A stretch of DNA of 64,000 nucleotides from Clostridiales bacterium (GCA_020859985.1 JAJBVD010000023.1:16141-80140); one strand, 5' to 3'; shown: positions 18,394 to 25,772, counted from the first letter of the stretch. Notes: a model not told the origin generated them from the sequence alone. Translations and numbers: made by a program.

Positions 18394-18999
18394 CTACTTG
18401 TCCTTTTGCCCTTTTTTCGGGTTGATTGAATTGTCGTCATCAATGCCGTTCTTAGCATTGTATTTCTTCAGCAGCTTGTTAACTTCAACACCAAGTACAT
18501 AAGTTGCCGTCTGAGAACCAATGTTACTGAGTGTTTGCGTGGCAATGTTCTTGGTCACATCTTTCACAATCTGGCTGCCCAAACTGGCCTTCTTCTTTTC
18601 CTCAGGCTTTGAAGTGAGTTCCGTATACTTCTTTTCGTTTTCCAGACGCTTTATAGCTGCAGATAACTCGGAATCGGTCATGTTTTTCACCGGTTTCTTC
18701 GTATCTGTAGTGGTAGAAGATTTGGTCTCATCAGAGTCTTTTTTCTTCTCTTCCTCAGAAGATTTGCTTGAAGAACTGGATGATTTCTTAAGAATCCGGT
18801 CTTTCAAACTTGTCTTAGTTGAAGTTGAGTCCGATCCAGATGAGGAACCGCCACCTGCAGCTTTCTTTTCCTCTGAAGTCTTCTGATCACTGCCTAATGG
18901 ATAGGGCGGACCATTTCGAACGCCCCAATGAGCACCTTTAATTTGGTAATGGTAAAGCTCATCTGTAGGACGCCAGATTAAATAGTCATAAGCATTCAA
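18394..18999 (-). CDS. low-complexity virion-associated protein with KGAHWGVR motif
   Basis: A 201-residue protein from a TTG start (no in-frame ATG precedes the conserved motif; GGAGG lies eight bases upstream). Near the N-terminus it has YQIKGAHWGVRNGPPYPLG, the HG(I/V)KG-x-x-WGVR-type motif seen at the N-terminus of many phage head-associated proteins. The middle is Ser/Lys/Glu low complexity, and the end is helical. It sits between terminase large subunit and a connector gene. Incorporation into the head is inferred. The molecular role is unknown. Confidence 0.6.
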   Translation of the reverse strand: MNAYDYLIWRPTDELYHYQIKGAHWGVRNGPPYPLGSDQKTSEEKKAAGGGSSSGSDSTSTKTSLKDRILKKSSSSSSKSSEEEKKKDSDETKSSTTTDTKKPVKNMTDSELSAAIKRLENEKKYTELTSKPEEKKKASLGSQIVKDVTKNIATQTLSNIGSQTATYVLGVEVNKLLKKYNAKNGIDDDNSINPKKGQKDK

Positions 19000-19365
19000 T
19001 TAACTCACCTCCTCTGCAGGGTCAACTGCTACATTCAATCTCCACTCATACTCTTTCTCCAGCTCTTTGTAAGACTCCAGAACTGCAGTGCTCTGTGGCG
19101 GGTCAAACATTCGCCGGACCTTGATGTGCATGTAACTCACAACATCGTTCAGTCGTGAATCAGTTCCAATAAAGTCACTCCACACCGCAGAGCTATCTGA
19201 AATGGAGAATCCTTCATCCGGACCGACGCCTAACTGATTGAGAACTGAGAAAACTGAATTGATATGAATGATAACGTCAGGGTCGAAATACTCATAGTCT
19301 TCAGCTATGCCGAGTAATTTCTTAACCGACGTAAGAATGCTGTCTGTTACGGCAACTGTAGCCAT
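19000..19365 (-). CDS. head-tail connector (gp6-like)
   Basis: A 121-residue helical protein with ILTSVKKLLGIAEDYEYFDPD and IKVRRMFDPPQS. This is the pattern of the HK97 gp6-like head-tail connector family, which forms a ring under the portal. GGGGAGGTTTTCAAA precedes the ATG. The next gene starts immediately after its stop. Having it upstream of terminase large subunit is unusual for HK97 phages but seen in gut Firmicute phages. Confidence 0.65.
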   Translation of the reverse strand: MATVAVTDSILTSVKKLLGIAEDYEYFDPDVIIHINSVFSVLNQLGVGPDEGFSISDSSAVWSDFIGTDSRLNDVVSYMHIKVRRMFDPPQSTAVLESYKELEKEYEWRLNVAVDPAEEVS

Positions 19366-19380
19366 TTTGAAAACCTCCCC

Positions 19381-19803
19381 TCATCGACGCCAAGGACAGG
19401 TGTCGCCCGGCTGCCGTTCAACTGGCGGTAAAGGAAGCTGACTCTTATCGCCATAGTGTATTGCATTGTGTGTTCCGTGAGTAGTTGTGATCAGATAGTC
19501 GGGATCAAGAAGAAAATCTGTACTATGAATAATGTCTTCTATTGAGATAGGATTCATATGGTGAATGTAAATCTTCTGGCCGTAAATCTCGTAACCGTCA
19601 CAGGCAAGGTCTTTGCCGTAATCACGAGCAATTACATGAGCTCTGACTCTTTTCCACTCTGCAGAACGCTGGTAAAAGTCCTGATTGAGATAACGGTCAT
19701 AGCCAAAGGTTTCGACACCTACAGAACCATCCAACCGGAGATACTCGAACCGCTCTTCAAAAGTAGGAATCCGGATAAGTTCCTGATAGGTTCTAATCCT
19801 CAT
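19381..19803 (-). CDS. HNH endonuclease
   Basis: A 140-residue protein with IYIHHMNPI, DPDYLITTTHGTHNAIHYG and WKRVRAHVIARD, the His-Asn-His layout of phage HNH nucleases. Such proteins next to terminases assist cos or pac cleavage. The start at 19803 (MRIRTYQEL) has GGAGG nine bases upstream. The ATG at 19809 is only three bases away from it. The gene overlaps the 3-prime end of the terminase small subunit gene by 11 bases. Confidence 0.85.
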   Translation of the reverse strand: MRIRTYQELIRIPTFEERFEYLRLDGSVGVETFGYDRYLNQDFYQRSAEWKRVRAHVIARDYGKDLACDGYEIYGQKIYIHHMNPISIEDIIHSTDFLLDPDYLITTTHGTHNAIHYGDKSQLPLPPVERQPGDTCPWRR

Positions 19804-20155
19804 AGTCATCGTCCTCCTCGGACTTCTGAGAATTTCCGCTGTACAACCGCATGGCATCGAGTGCTTTCGTGTACACCTCTTCAATCCGCTGAGCTGCGTC
19901 AAGAGATTCCTTCTGAGCAGTCATGAGTTCGACTTTCTTTTCCAACATCTCTTTCTCTATCCGCTCTCTGGTCGAAGCGAGCTTAAGATAATGCACAACA
20001 ACTGACGGTGAAGCTGTACCTTCTCGAAGCTGCTTCTCGGCAAGATCAACTGCCAAAGAGCAGAGCTGATTCTCGCGTCCCTCTGGCGTGGTTGCCGGCA
20101 TTGTCTTCGGAGTGTTAAGACCAGATGATTCCGAAGATTTTTTGCTTCTCGTCAT
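19793..20155 (-). CDS. terS: terminase small subunit-like protein
   Basis: A 120-residue helical protein with TPEGRENQLCSLAVDLAEKQLREG, then a predicted coiled coil and an acidic end EEDDDYED. Size, coiled-coil content and the position before HNH and terminase large subunit fit a small terminase that recognises phage DNA. GGAGGCGATAAC precedes the ATG at 20155. No clear HTH can be read by eye, so the assignment rests on context and the TPEGRENQL segment. Confidence 0.65.
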   Translation of the reverse strand: MTRSKKSSESSGLNTPKTMPATTPEGRENQLCSLAVDLAEKQLREGTASPSVVVHYLKLASTRERIEKEMLEKKVELMTAQKESLDAAQRIEEVYTKALDAMRLYSGNSQKSEEDDDYED

Positions 20156-20647
20156 GTTATCGCCTCCAATCAAATATAAAACCAGTATCTGAAACGGCCT
20201 ACAGCGCCAGAAAGAAGGTGTGTATCGGAACTTATCAATCTTTACCGAAAGGAGGTATGGGAGGAAAAGTAAAGTCCTCGCTTATCAAGGGGGCTTGACC
20301 TTTACGAGTCTGCGAACTTTGGCACCATAGGCTCTTTCAGATACTGGAAAAACAAGAAATATAATCCCCCGGGGAATTTTTGAAGACGACGCCGATGCTG
20401 AGGGGGTGCCTATTTTTCGAGACCCCCTCCCTATGCATCAGAAGCATCAATAGCCCCTAAAAACACACAATAAACTGCAAAAACAGCCAAATCTAAACCA
20501 AAAGGAGGACAAATTCCATGATTTCTTCGATTATTTGTGTGTTTCAAAAGGATTATTAATTGATAGATTAATAAAAGTGTGTAGATTTTTTAATAACTGC
20601 ACAGACTGTAAGCAGAAACAAATGAAATCAAAAGAATGAATCAACAA
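20156..20647. other. noncoding region upstream of terminase; cos/pac candidate
   Basis: About 490 bases without a supported long ORF. At 20394-20448 nested inverted repeats occur: GATGCT/AGCATC outside and GAGGGGGT/ACCCCCTC inside, next to CCCCCGGGG at 20365. The position beside terminase and HNH suggests packaging initiation. A 13-codon plus-strand ORF lies at 20518. Confidence 0.5.
20518..20559 (+). other. 13-codon plus-strand mini-ORF with strong ribosome site
   Basis: AAAAGGAGG lies nine bases before ATG, then 13 codons (MISSIICVFQKDY) and TAA. No promoter or terminator is clear. It could be a leader peptide or the remnant of a longer gene. Confidence 0.25.
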
Positions 20648-20947
20648 TTAAGCTGTTGCTTTGTTTGCTTCTTTGTAAAGTCTATTGATTTCTTTGATAT
20701 CAAACTTCTTGTTTCTGTTTAAAGTAATGTATTTGTTTGTAAAATCAGTTTTAATAACTTCATTGCAAGCTCGCTTAAATTCTTCTTCATTTTCTTTATC
20801 TGAAAAAGCATCAGAAGTTCTTGCAATTCTTGCTATTAAACCACAAGTATGGTAGCCCATACCCTCATCATACAGGAACCACTGACTGAACTGAGTGAAT
20901 GGGTTATATGGATTGTCCATAGTTGTGAGTAAGGTATCACCATACAT
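20648..20947 (-). CDS. conserved phage protein of unknown function, after RNAP-like gene
   Basis: A 99-residue protein starting MYGDTLLTTMDNPYNPFTQF, with WFLYDEGMGYHTCGLIARIA and a basic C-terminus. The start at 20947 is chosen because GGAAAGGAG lies nine bases upstream and it overlaps the end of the polymerase-like gene. I recognise no enzymatic motif. Tight coupling to the upstream gene suggests a shared function, perhaps as a partner or regulator. Confidence 0.5.
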   Translation of the reverse strand: MYGDTLLTTMDNPYNPFTQFSQWFLYDEGMGYHTCGLIARIARTSDAFSDKENEEEFKRACNEVIKTDFTNKYITLNRNKKFDIKEINRLYKEANKATA

Positions 20948-20948
20948 G

Positions 20949-23762
20949 TCATGCACTCTCCTTTCCGTCATTGTCTGCATACTTCCATACGGTACTCTTA
21001 GCAACGCCAAGGGCGGAGGCTATCTCTTCTGTAGAGTACCCTGAGGCTCTAAGGGCTTTGATACGGGCTACCTGTCCACTGGTAAGGGCGGTACCAGAAG
21101 TCTTTCTGGGGGTGGCCCTTTTCTTAACAGTATCCGTATCGGCATACTTAAGAAGCTGGGATAGGGTGTTATCTGAGACGGCACCCGCTTGGATGGCTTC
21201 CCACTGCCGGTCTGTAAATGTAACAGACTGCCTCTTAGCCCCTACTTGGTTCCTATACTTGGTAATAGCCCGCTGCTTTTCTTTCTTAAGGTCCTCCTTG
21301 GAGATGCCGGGGTTTGATTTCTTAAGAGCATCTATGTAAGAAGTTGCACGGGCTTGTGCTTCCCTTTCTTTAGGGGCATTCCTCTTGGCAAGGTTAAGCT
21401 GGGCGTTCAGTTCTTCTACCTCGGTCGCATAAGTTTTCTTGGCGGTAGAGTCGAATTTCAAACGACCGGTGGCCAGCATTTCTTTACGGGCGGAGTTGGC
21501 CAGGGCTTTCATCTGGTTGGCATAGTCCGCATAGAGCTCCTCCTGTACAGTACCAGAGGATAGGGTATGGGCATCCTTAGTCTCCGCCATCTTGGTGGAG
21601 TTCTCTGTACGTTTGATGGTCTTACCATCTTTCTCATAAGTCTCCCCTGTGTATTTAGTTTCTTCTTTACCCGTCACAGGATTGATTCTGGTCCAAACCT
21701 GCTCACCTGTATCCGGATCAATCCATGCATTACCACGACGCTTGTCAACAATTTCTCGTGACTTAGCCTTAGTAATCAGTGTAGAAGCTCCACCATACTT
21801 GTCATCATCTGTATGCTGCTGATAGGTACGCTTCAGCTCGTCAATGTCATTGTCTATTTCAGACTTCTTGTAGTTGAGGTTGTGTTTTTCAGCATCAATG
21901 ACAACCATTGAATGACGAACTGCTTTCGCTAACTCTGGCTCGGTTGCTCCTTTAAGAGTCATGTCCATAATCAAGTTACTAACAACACCCATTTCCTGCT
22001 GAGTGTTCTTCATGGTCTTCATGCCCTCAACTGCATGGTACTCGGACTTAGGATCGAATCCTTTCAGACCTTCCAAAGAATTGGTGCTTGTGATGTGTAC
22101 CTTGCTGTATGCTGAGTCACATGGGATCACCATTACAGTATCGCCATCGAAATCAGCTCCAGACAATCGCTCTGCAACCTTACTGTTAATACCAACTGCA
22201 TCTTTGGCATCACCGATAACACTCTTGGCTTCTGCCTGATTATTATTAACTGTAAGTTTAGGAATTTCGAATGTTCCGCCATGAGGATATCGAACCAAAG
22301 CAACAGTTTCGCCATTGATATAGTTCGGTGCATAGACTTCATTCTCAGATAAGGATTCAACAGGTAGAATAACTTGATAAGATTGGCGAGGCAAAGCTGC
22401 AGCTTTCAGTGTAACAGCAGCGGAGTCACATTCTTCAGCAAATGTTTGAAGCATTTGGCGCTTGACTGTAGGATTCTCCAAAGCACAAATCTCTTCATAC
22501 TCTGCCTGCTTATCTGCATAGGTAAGGTTAAGCTGCTTTCTGATAAGTGATTCTGACTGCTTGGCCAAGAACTGGGACGGAAGTGTGTTATCCCATTCAT
22601 CCCACTTACCTTCTGCTCTGGTCTTATTGATAAGGCCGAGCTGCTTATTGCCATCTGCATCTGTGTATTCGTATTGTCCATCGGCAGATATTAAAGAACC
22701 AAATGGATTCTCTGGGTTGTTTTTAATCTTCTTAAGAACTGTATTGTTCTTGTCATCAGACATCATCGGAGTTCCGGACTTCTTGTTGGTATTAAACAAA
22801 ACATCAACTCCATCGGGCAAGTCATCCGAATAAATGGCCATTCCTTTTAGGTAATGTGTTCCATCTACAAGAATTCGAACCTGTGCATAGCGCGAATCTC
22901 CTAAAGATAAATCATCACATCCTCTGCGAATCTCAATGACACCATCTTTGGCAGTTCCACCCTCATCACCGTATCTAATGGCTAACCTGCTGCTATCAAG
23001 ACTTGATGGGTACTGGTAAGTGCGAAAAGTCTCTCCATTATCATCCGAAGTGAATTCTCCTAATGAATGAATCGTAACTGGATTGCCATCTGCATCTTGA
23101 TATGCTTCACTGTAAGTAGTTCCCGGAGGGCAAAGAACTGTCAATATGGTCTGTTGACCCGGATTGGTGACTTGTGCCCGTCCACGAGAATATAATTCAT
23201 AACCCTCCATCTGAAGCATAAGCAATGCATCATCGAACTTCTGTCTGCTCACTCCGTTGAGTGCACTGTATTCAGCGCCTGCTCCGACATCTATTAGTCC
23301 TTTCTGGGCAACCTGTTCTTTTAGAAACTCTGCAGTAGCCATAGCCTGTGTCTGTCTGGCGTTCTTATCTGCATCTAACAGATTTCGAACCGATGAATCG
23401 TTCTTAAAACCCATAGCATCAGCAATTTCTTTAAGAGTCTTGCCTTCTTCTCTTAGCTTGGTTGCCATAGACACCTGTTCTGCATATCTCTCTGCCTTAG
23501 CTACTGACTTCGCTGTACGAAGTTCTTTTGTGCTTAAGCCCATGGTCTGTGCAATTTCAAGTTCAGACAAACCTTTCTTTTGTAAATCAGCAACACGGTC
23601 AAGGAATTCACCAGAGCTGTTACAATGCCATGACTCATGCTGATAAGGATCATCACCAGAACCCCATGGAAACCGACCCGAATGTCGCTTAGTGCCATAA
23701 TGCAGCAACTGATTGAGCTCCGAGTCGGAACAGGTATCTGGGTCTATAAATATAATGTCCAT
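20949..23762 (-). CDS. two-barrel RNA polymerase-like protein (DFDGD), with HTH domains
   Basis: A 937-residue protein. ADFDGDTVMVIP (536-547) matches the catalytic DxDGD loop of double-psi beta-barrel RNA polymerases (bacterial beta-prime, YonO of SPbeta, crAss-phage and silencing RdRPs). Just upstream is ETVALVRYPHGG...IPKL, and downstream AVRHSMVVIDAEK resembles the HS-x-x-VD-x-x-K segment of silencing RdRPs. Residues 63-85 and 105-130 are HTH-like, and the C-terminus has a resolvase-type HTH (GYSTEEIASALGVAKSTVW). The N-terminal YGTKRHSGRFPWGSG resembles tags of head-packaged proteins. A phage transcriptase is inferred, possibly virion-borne. GGAGGCATAGTC precedes the ATG. Confidence 0.6.
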   Translation of the reverse strand: MDIIFIDPDTCSDSELNQLLHYGTKRHSGRFPWGSGDDPYQHESWHCNSSGEFLDRVADLQKKGLSELEIAQTMGLSTKELRTAKSVAKAERYAEQVSMATKLREEGKTLKEIADAMGFKNDSSVRNLLDADKNARQTQAMATAEFLKEQVAQKGLIDVGAGAEYSALNGVSRQKFDDALLMLQMEGYELYSRGRAQVTNPGQQTILTVLCPPGTTYSEAYQDADGNPVTIHSLGEFTSDDNGETFRTYQYPSSLDSSRLAIRYGDEGGTAKDGVIEIRRGCDDLSLGDSRYAQVRILVDGTHYLKGMAIYSDDLPDGVDVLFNTNKKSGTPMMSDDKNNTVLKKIKNNPENPFGSLISADGQYEYTDADGNKQLGLINKTRAEGKWDEWDNTLPSQFLAKQSESLIRKQLNLTYADKQAEYEEICALENPTVKRQMLQTFAEECDSAAVTLKAAALPRQSYQVILPVESLSENEVYAPNYINGETVALVRYPHGGTFEIPKLTVNNNQAEAKSVIGDAKDAVGINSKVAERLSGADFDGDTVMVIPCDSAYSKVHITSTNSLEGLKGFDPKSEYHAVEGMKTMKNTQQEMGVVSNLIMDMTLKGATEPELAKAVRHSMVVIDAEKHNLNYKKSEIDNDIDELKRTYQQHTDDDKYGGASTLITKAKSREIVDKRRGNAWIDPDTGEQVWTRINPVTGKEETKYTGETYEKDGKTIKRTENSTKMAETKDAHTLSSGTVQEELYADYANQMKALANSARKEMLATGRLKFDSTAKKTYATEVEELNAQLNLAKRNAPKEREAQARATSYIDALKKSNPGISKEDLKKEKQRAITKYRNQVGAKRQSVTFTDRQWEAIQAGAVSDNTLSQLLKYADTDTVKKRATPRKTSGTALTSGQVARIKALRASGYSTEEIASALGVAKSTVWKYADNDGKESA

Positions 23763-23764
23763 GA

Positions 23765-24319
23765 CTATGCCTCCTCTTTGATTGATTCAATAATCTTGTC
23801 AAAGGTAACGATTCTATCCATAATCGGCCCGATATCTTCAGCCGTTGGATTGTCATAGACGATTTCATTGTTCTGATAGATTCGAAGCTCGATTCCGATT
23901 TCACCCGGCTTCACTCTGTATTCAAGACAGAATAAAGCTGCATAAATCAGAAGCTGCTCCATGTGTGCAGGAACTTCGCCGGTCTTCAAATCATGGATTC
24001 TCAGAAAGTTGTTCCTGAAGCAAATAGCATCTGCAGTACCGAAGCAGTTATCCGAGTAATATAATTTCTGTTCGGCCTGCATCTTGTAACCGATAGCGTC
24101 ATTCACGAACATGTTGAAAGTCTTCGGCAAATCCTCAACTTTCTCTCCATGCTTAATCAGCCATTCAGCACCTGCGTGATACTCAGTTCCTCGCTGAACC
24201 GCAAGAAAACTGTTATAACGATCTGCCATCTTCTCATCGTCGTAGTTAATCCAGTGATAACTGCTTGGACTGAGAAAGGCGTGTCGGCCCTCAAGATTTG
24301 AATGTTTGTTCCAGTTCAT
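23765..24319 (-). CDS. PD-(D/E)XK nuclease, RecB/Cas4-like
   Basis: A 184-residue protein with FGTADAICFRNNFLRIHDLKTG, the G-x-x-D...D-x-K core of RecB-type nucleases, followed by HMEQLLIYAALFCLEY, the usual Q-x-x-x-Y helix. Phage members process DNA ends in recombination and repair. The ATG at 24319 (MNWNKHS) has AAGGAGGACG upstream. Longer upstream frames lie inside the VRR-NUC gene. The two genes overlap by 29 bases. Confidence 0.8.
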   Translation of the reverse strand: MNWNKHSNLEGRHAFLSPSSYHWINYDDEKMADRYNSFLAVQRGTEYHAGAEWLIKHGEKVEDLPKTFNMFVNDAIGYKMQAEQKLYYSDNCFGTADAICFRNNFLRIHDLKTGEVPAHMEQLLIYAALFCLEYRVKPGEIGIELRIYQNNEIVYDNPTAEDIGPIMDRIVTFDKIIESIKEEA

Positions 24320-24581
24320 GTAAAACGTCCTCCTTATTTTCCGGAGAGATGAATCTTGAAAAAGACATCTCGTCCATTTTGCTGACATAGAATTCCTGAT
24401 TAGGTTGTCTGTGTGCTTTAGAAGTACGTTTACATTCCAGAGACGCCCACTTAGAGCCGTGCAAAACTAAGAGATCAGGCATCCCCTGAATATAATCCGC
24501 ATCAGTCTTCATGACGATGCAGCCGGGAAACCGATCTTTAATCTCCTTGATAAGCTTGCTTTGAAATTGACTTTCTAACAT
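24291..24581 (-). CDS. VRR-NUC domain nuclease
   Basis: A 96-residue protein with GMPDLLVLHGSKWASLECKR, the PD...(D/E)xK site of the VRR-NUC family, and an N-terminal ESQFQSKLIKEIKDRFPGCIV. These small phage nucleases act on branched DNA, and family members include Holliday-junction and flap cleavers. AAGGGGGTAAAGCTC precedes the ATG. It is followed by a second nuclease in overlapping arrangement. Confidence 0.85.
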   Translation of the reverse strand: MLESQFQSKLIKEIKDRFPGCIVMKTDADYIQGMPDLLVLHGSKWASLECKRTSKAHRQPNQEFYVSKMDEMSFSRFISPENKEDVLHELEQTFKS

Positions 24582-24606
24582 GAGCTTTACCCCCTTAGCA
24601 AAACAA

Positions 24607-24636
24607 AGAGAAAATGACGTTTACGACCTTTTCTCT
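24607..24636 (-). terminator. hairpin terminator upstream of VRR-NUC gene
   Basis: AGAGAAAA and TTTTCTCT arms with a T-rich tail on the minus strand (TTTGTTTTGC). It closes the short unit begun at the 24643 element. Confidence 0.55.
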
Positions 24637-24642
24637 CTCCTC

Positions 24643-24669
24643 TCATAAAAGCCCCTGTAAATTTTGCGC
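24643..24669 (-). repeat. conserved 26-bp element, copy 1
   Basis: Plus strand TCATAAAA, then CTG, then TTTTGCGC. Identical over at least 27 bases to copy 2 at 24767, so the tRNA-like RNA is bracketed by direct repeats. Confidence 0.75.
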
Positions 24670-24689
24670 AAGATTCACGCAAAGCGAAA

Positions 24690-24768
24690 AGAGAAAGTCA
24701 TTGGATTCGAACCAACCTCTCTTTAATCTCTTAAAGCGCTCTACCACTGAGCTATCCTCTTCTCTCTC
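24690..24768 (-). tRNA. tRNA-like RNA or decayed phage tRNA
   Basis: The minus strand has a canonical D-arm (TAGCTCAGTGGTAGAGCG), a 5-bp anticodon-type stem (CTTTA/TAAAG) and a T-arm (GTTGG-TTCGAAT-CCAAT). The anticodon loop is six bases without U33, and the best terminal pairing (AGAGAAG/TTTCTCT) leaves unpaired bases before the D-arm and after the T-arm, so I cannot assign an amino acid. It lies between two copies of the 26-bp element with terminators on each side, so it may be expressed as its own unit. Confidence 0.45.
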
Positions 24769-24793
24769 ATAAAAGCCCCTGTAAATTTTGCGC
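24767..24793 (-). repeat. conserved 26-bp element, copy 2
   Basis: Same sequence as copy 1. It lies immediately after a terminator and directly before the tRNA-like RNA in the direction of transcription. Confidence 0.75.
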
Positions 24794-24802
24794 AAAGAAA
24801 AA

Positions 24803-24836
24803 AGAGGGCTTGTACTAATCCAGCACAGAACCCTCT
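24803..24836 (-). terminator. terminator after the 28-residue membrane peptide
   Basis: On the minus strand AGAGGG...CCCTCT followed by TTTTTTCTTT, which runs straight into the 26-bp element copy 2. Confidence 0.75.
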
Positions 24837-24859
24837 CAACCTAAACAAGAATATAATTG

Positions 24860-24946
24860 TTAATCTTCGTCACGAGCACACGTAAGAATAGCAGCCAGTG
24901 AGAATCCGAGAATAACTCCAACTGCGATGCAAATTACATAACCCAT
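24860..24946 (-). CDS. 28-residue membrane peptide (DUF3789-like)
   Basis: ATG at 24946, then MGYVICIAVGVILGFSLAAI and the polar end LTCARDED: one transmembrane helix with a short charged tail. Size and pattern match DUF3789 micro-proteins of Firmicute phages, whose function is unknown. AAAGAGGGTG lies upstream, overlapping the stop of the previous small ORF. A strong terminator follows. Confidence 0.55.
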   Translation of the reverse strand: MGYVICIAVGVILGFSLAAILTCARDED

Positions 24947-24952
24947 TTCATT

Positions 24953-25075
24953 TCACCCTCTTTCTCTACAATTACAGTGAATAGCAAACGCGATTATTAT
25001 GGCACCTCCGATTATTGCCCATACAACGGAATCCTGTGTAACGGCAGTACCACAAAAATAAATCATCAACACCAT
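24953..25075 (-). CDS. 40-residue single-helix membrane peptide
   Basis: An open frame from ATG 25075 encodes 40 residues with VVWAIIGGAIIIAFAIHC as transmembrane helix and a CNCRERG tail. It ends five bases before the next ATG and carries that gene's ribosome site. The ATG lacks a good ribosome site. A better GGAGG upstream would require a non-standard start (ACG) for a longer form. The product is plausible but unproven. Confidence 0.4.
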   Translation of the reverse strand: MVLMIYFCGTAVTQDSVVWAIIGGAIIIAFAIHCNCRERG

Positions 25076-25178
25076 CTCGCAAAGTGCCTGAACAATATCA
25101 AAGAGTAAATCAAACGTATCAGTCCTCCAAAATCCGAAACCTGATCATCAACCGAGCCAAGACCAAAACCCCAACTTT

Positions 25179-25208
25179 TAACCTAGATTTAATTTCTAAT
25201 CTAGGTTA
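25179..25208. promoter_or_regulatory. 11-bp perfect inverted repeat, operator candidate
   Basis: TAACCTAGATT and AATCTAGGTTA flank eight bases. The core CTAGATT...AATCTAG recurs at 48075-48097 in front of a small DNA-binding protein gene, so both may bind one phage regulator. Confidence 0.6.
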
Positions 25209-25548
25209 GAGCCGCAAACCACGAAAAAATCCGTCAGTGACCAAATTTGCGAAAAAATACTATATTTATATATATAAAATTTTTATATTAGGGTAGAAAA
25301 AAAAGTGGCCATTTGGCCGATAGTAGTCATAGCGTAGCAGTTAGTAGCAGTTAGTAGCCGTTCGTGAAATAGTGAGACCACCCCCTTTTCAAAAGTGGCC
25401 ACAAATCTGACCACAAACCACGTCTTATTTCGACTTATTTCGATTAAGCCCAAAATTCGCCATTTTTTGCAGTTAATTTGGCCAGATTGGCCATTTTGCT
25501 GGCCACTTTTTGCCCACTTTTGGCCAAAAAACTGACCACAGACTACGT
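25209..25548. other. noncoding AT-rich and TGGCCA-rich region, origin candidate
   Basis: No ORF. About 25255-25295 is almost pure A/T. Around it GGCCA/TGGCCA occurs at about 25307, 25315, 25396, 25480, 25488, 25500 and 25521, with other short direct repeats (GTAGCAGTTA near 25335-25360, ACTTATTTCG near 25430, ACTACGT near 25542). An AT-rich stretch beside iterated palindromes is the layout of many replication origins. Confidence 0.45.
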
Positions 25549-25755
25549 CTAACTACGTTTAACTGCTACTTCGAAAATCTCCCGTTTGTCAGCCAAATTC
25601 TTCATCTGTTCCCACTTGGAACGACGTAAGGGTTTCCCTTCACCATCCATCATGACGGTTATTCCCTTCGTCGTCTCCAAATACATGACACCTGTATAGA
25701 CTTCCACTAGCACTCTGTAAGTCAAATCATGCGCCATCTCCATAATTTCCATCAT
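25549..25755 (-). CDS. DUF6440-like small protein
   Basis: A 68-residue protein with VLVEVYTGVMYLETTKGITV followed by MMDGEGKPLRR, the (V/I)D-x-x-TGV-x-Y-x...LLDxDGKP pattern I associate with DUF6440 proteins of Firmicute phages. Function is unknown. GGAGG is separated from the ATG by AATTATATTT, a copy of the dispersed octamer. The 25776 start has no ribosome site. Confidence 0.6.
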   Translation of the reverse strand: MMEIMEMAHDLTYRVLVEVYTGVMYLETTKGITVMMDGEGKPLRRSKWEQMKNLADKREIFEVAVKRS

Positions 25756-25772
25756 AAATATAATTCCTCCTT

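Noticed and set aside
19381..19902. 173-residue version of the HNH gene starting at 19902
   Set aside because: The first 33 residues lie inside the terminase small subunit gene in another frame and lack a ribosome site.
24690..24768. A functional tRNA with an assigned anticodon
   Set aside because: The six-base anticodon loop lacks U33 and the acceptor stem does not close in the standard register, so no isotype can be given honestly.
24643..24793. Two identical ~27-base repeats about 124 bases apart, looking like the start of a CRISPR array
   Set aside because: Only two copies at that spacing, the intervening DNA is a tRNA-like sequence, and other copies are scattered as gene leaders. No cas genes.
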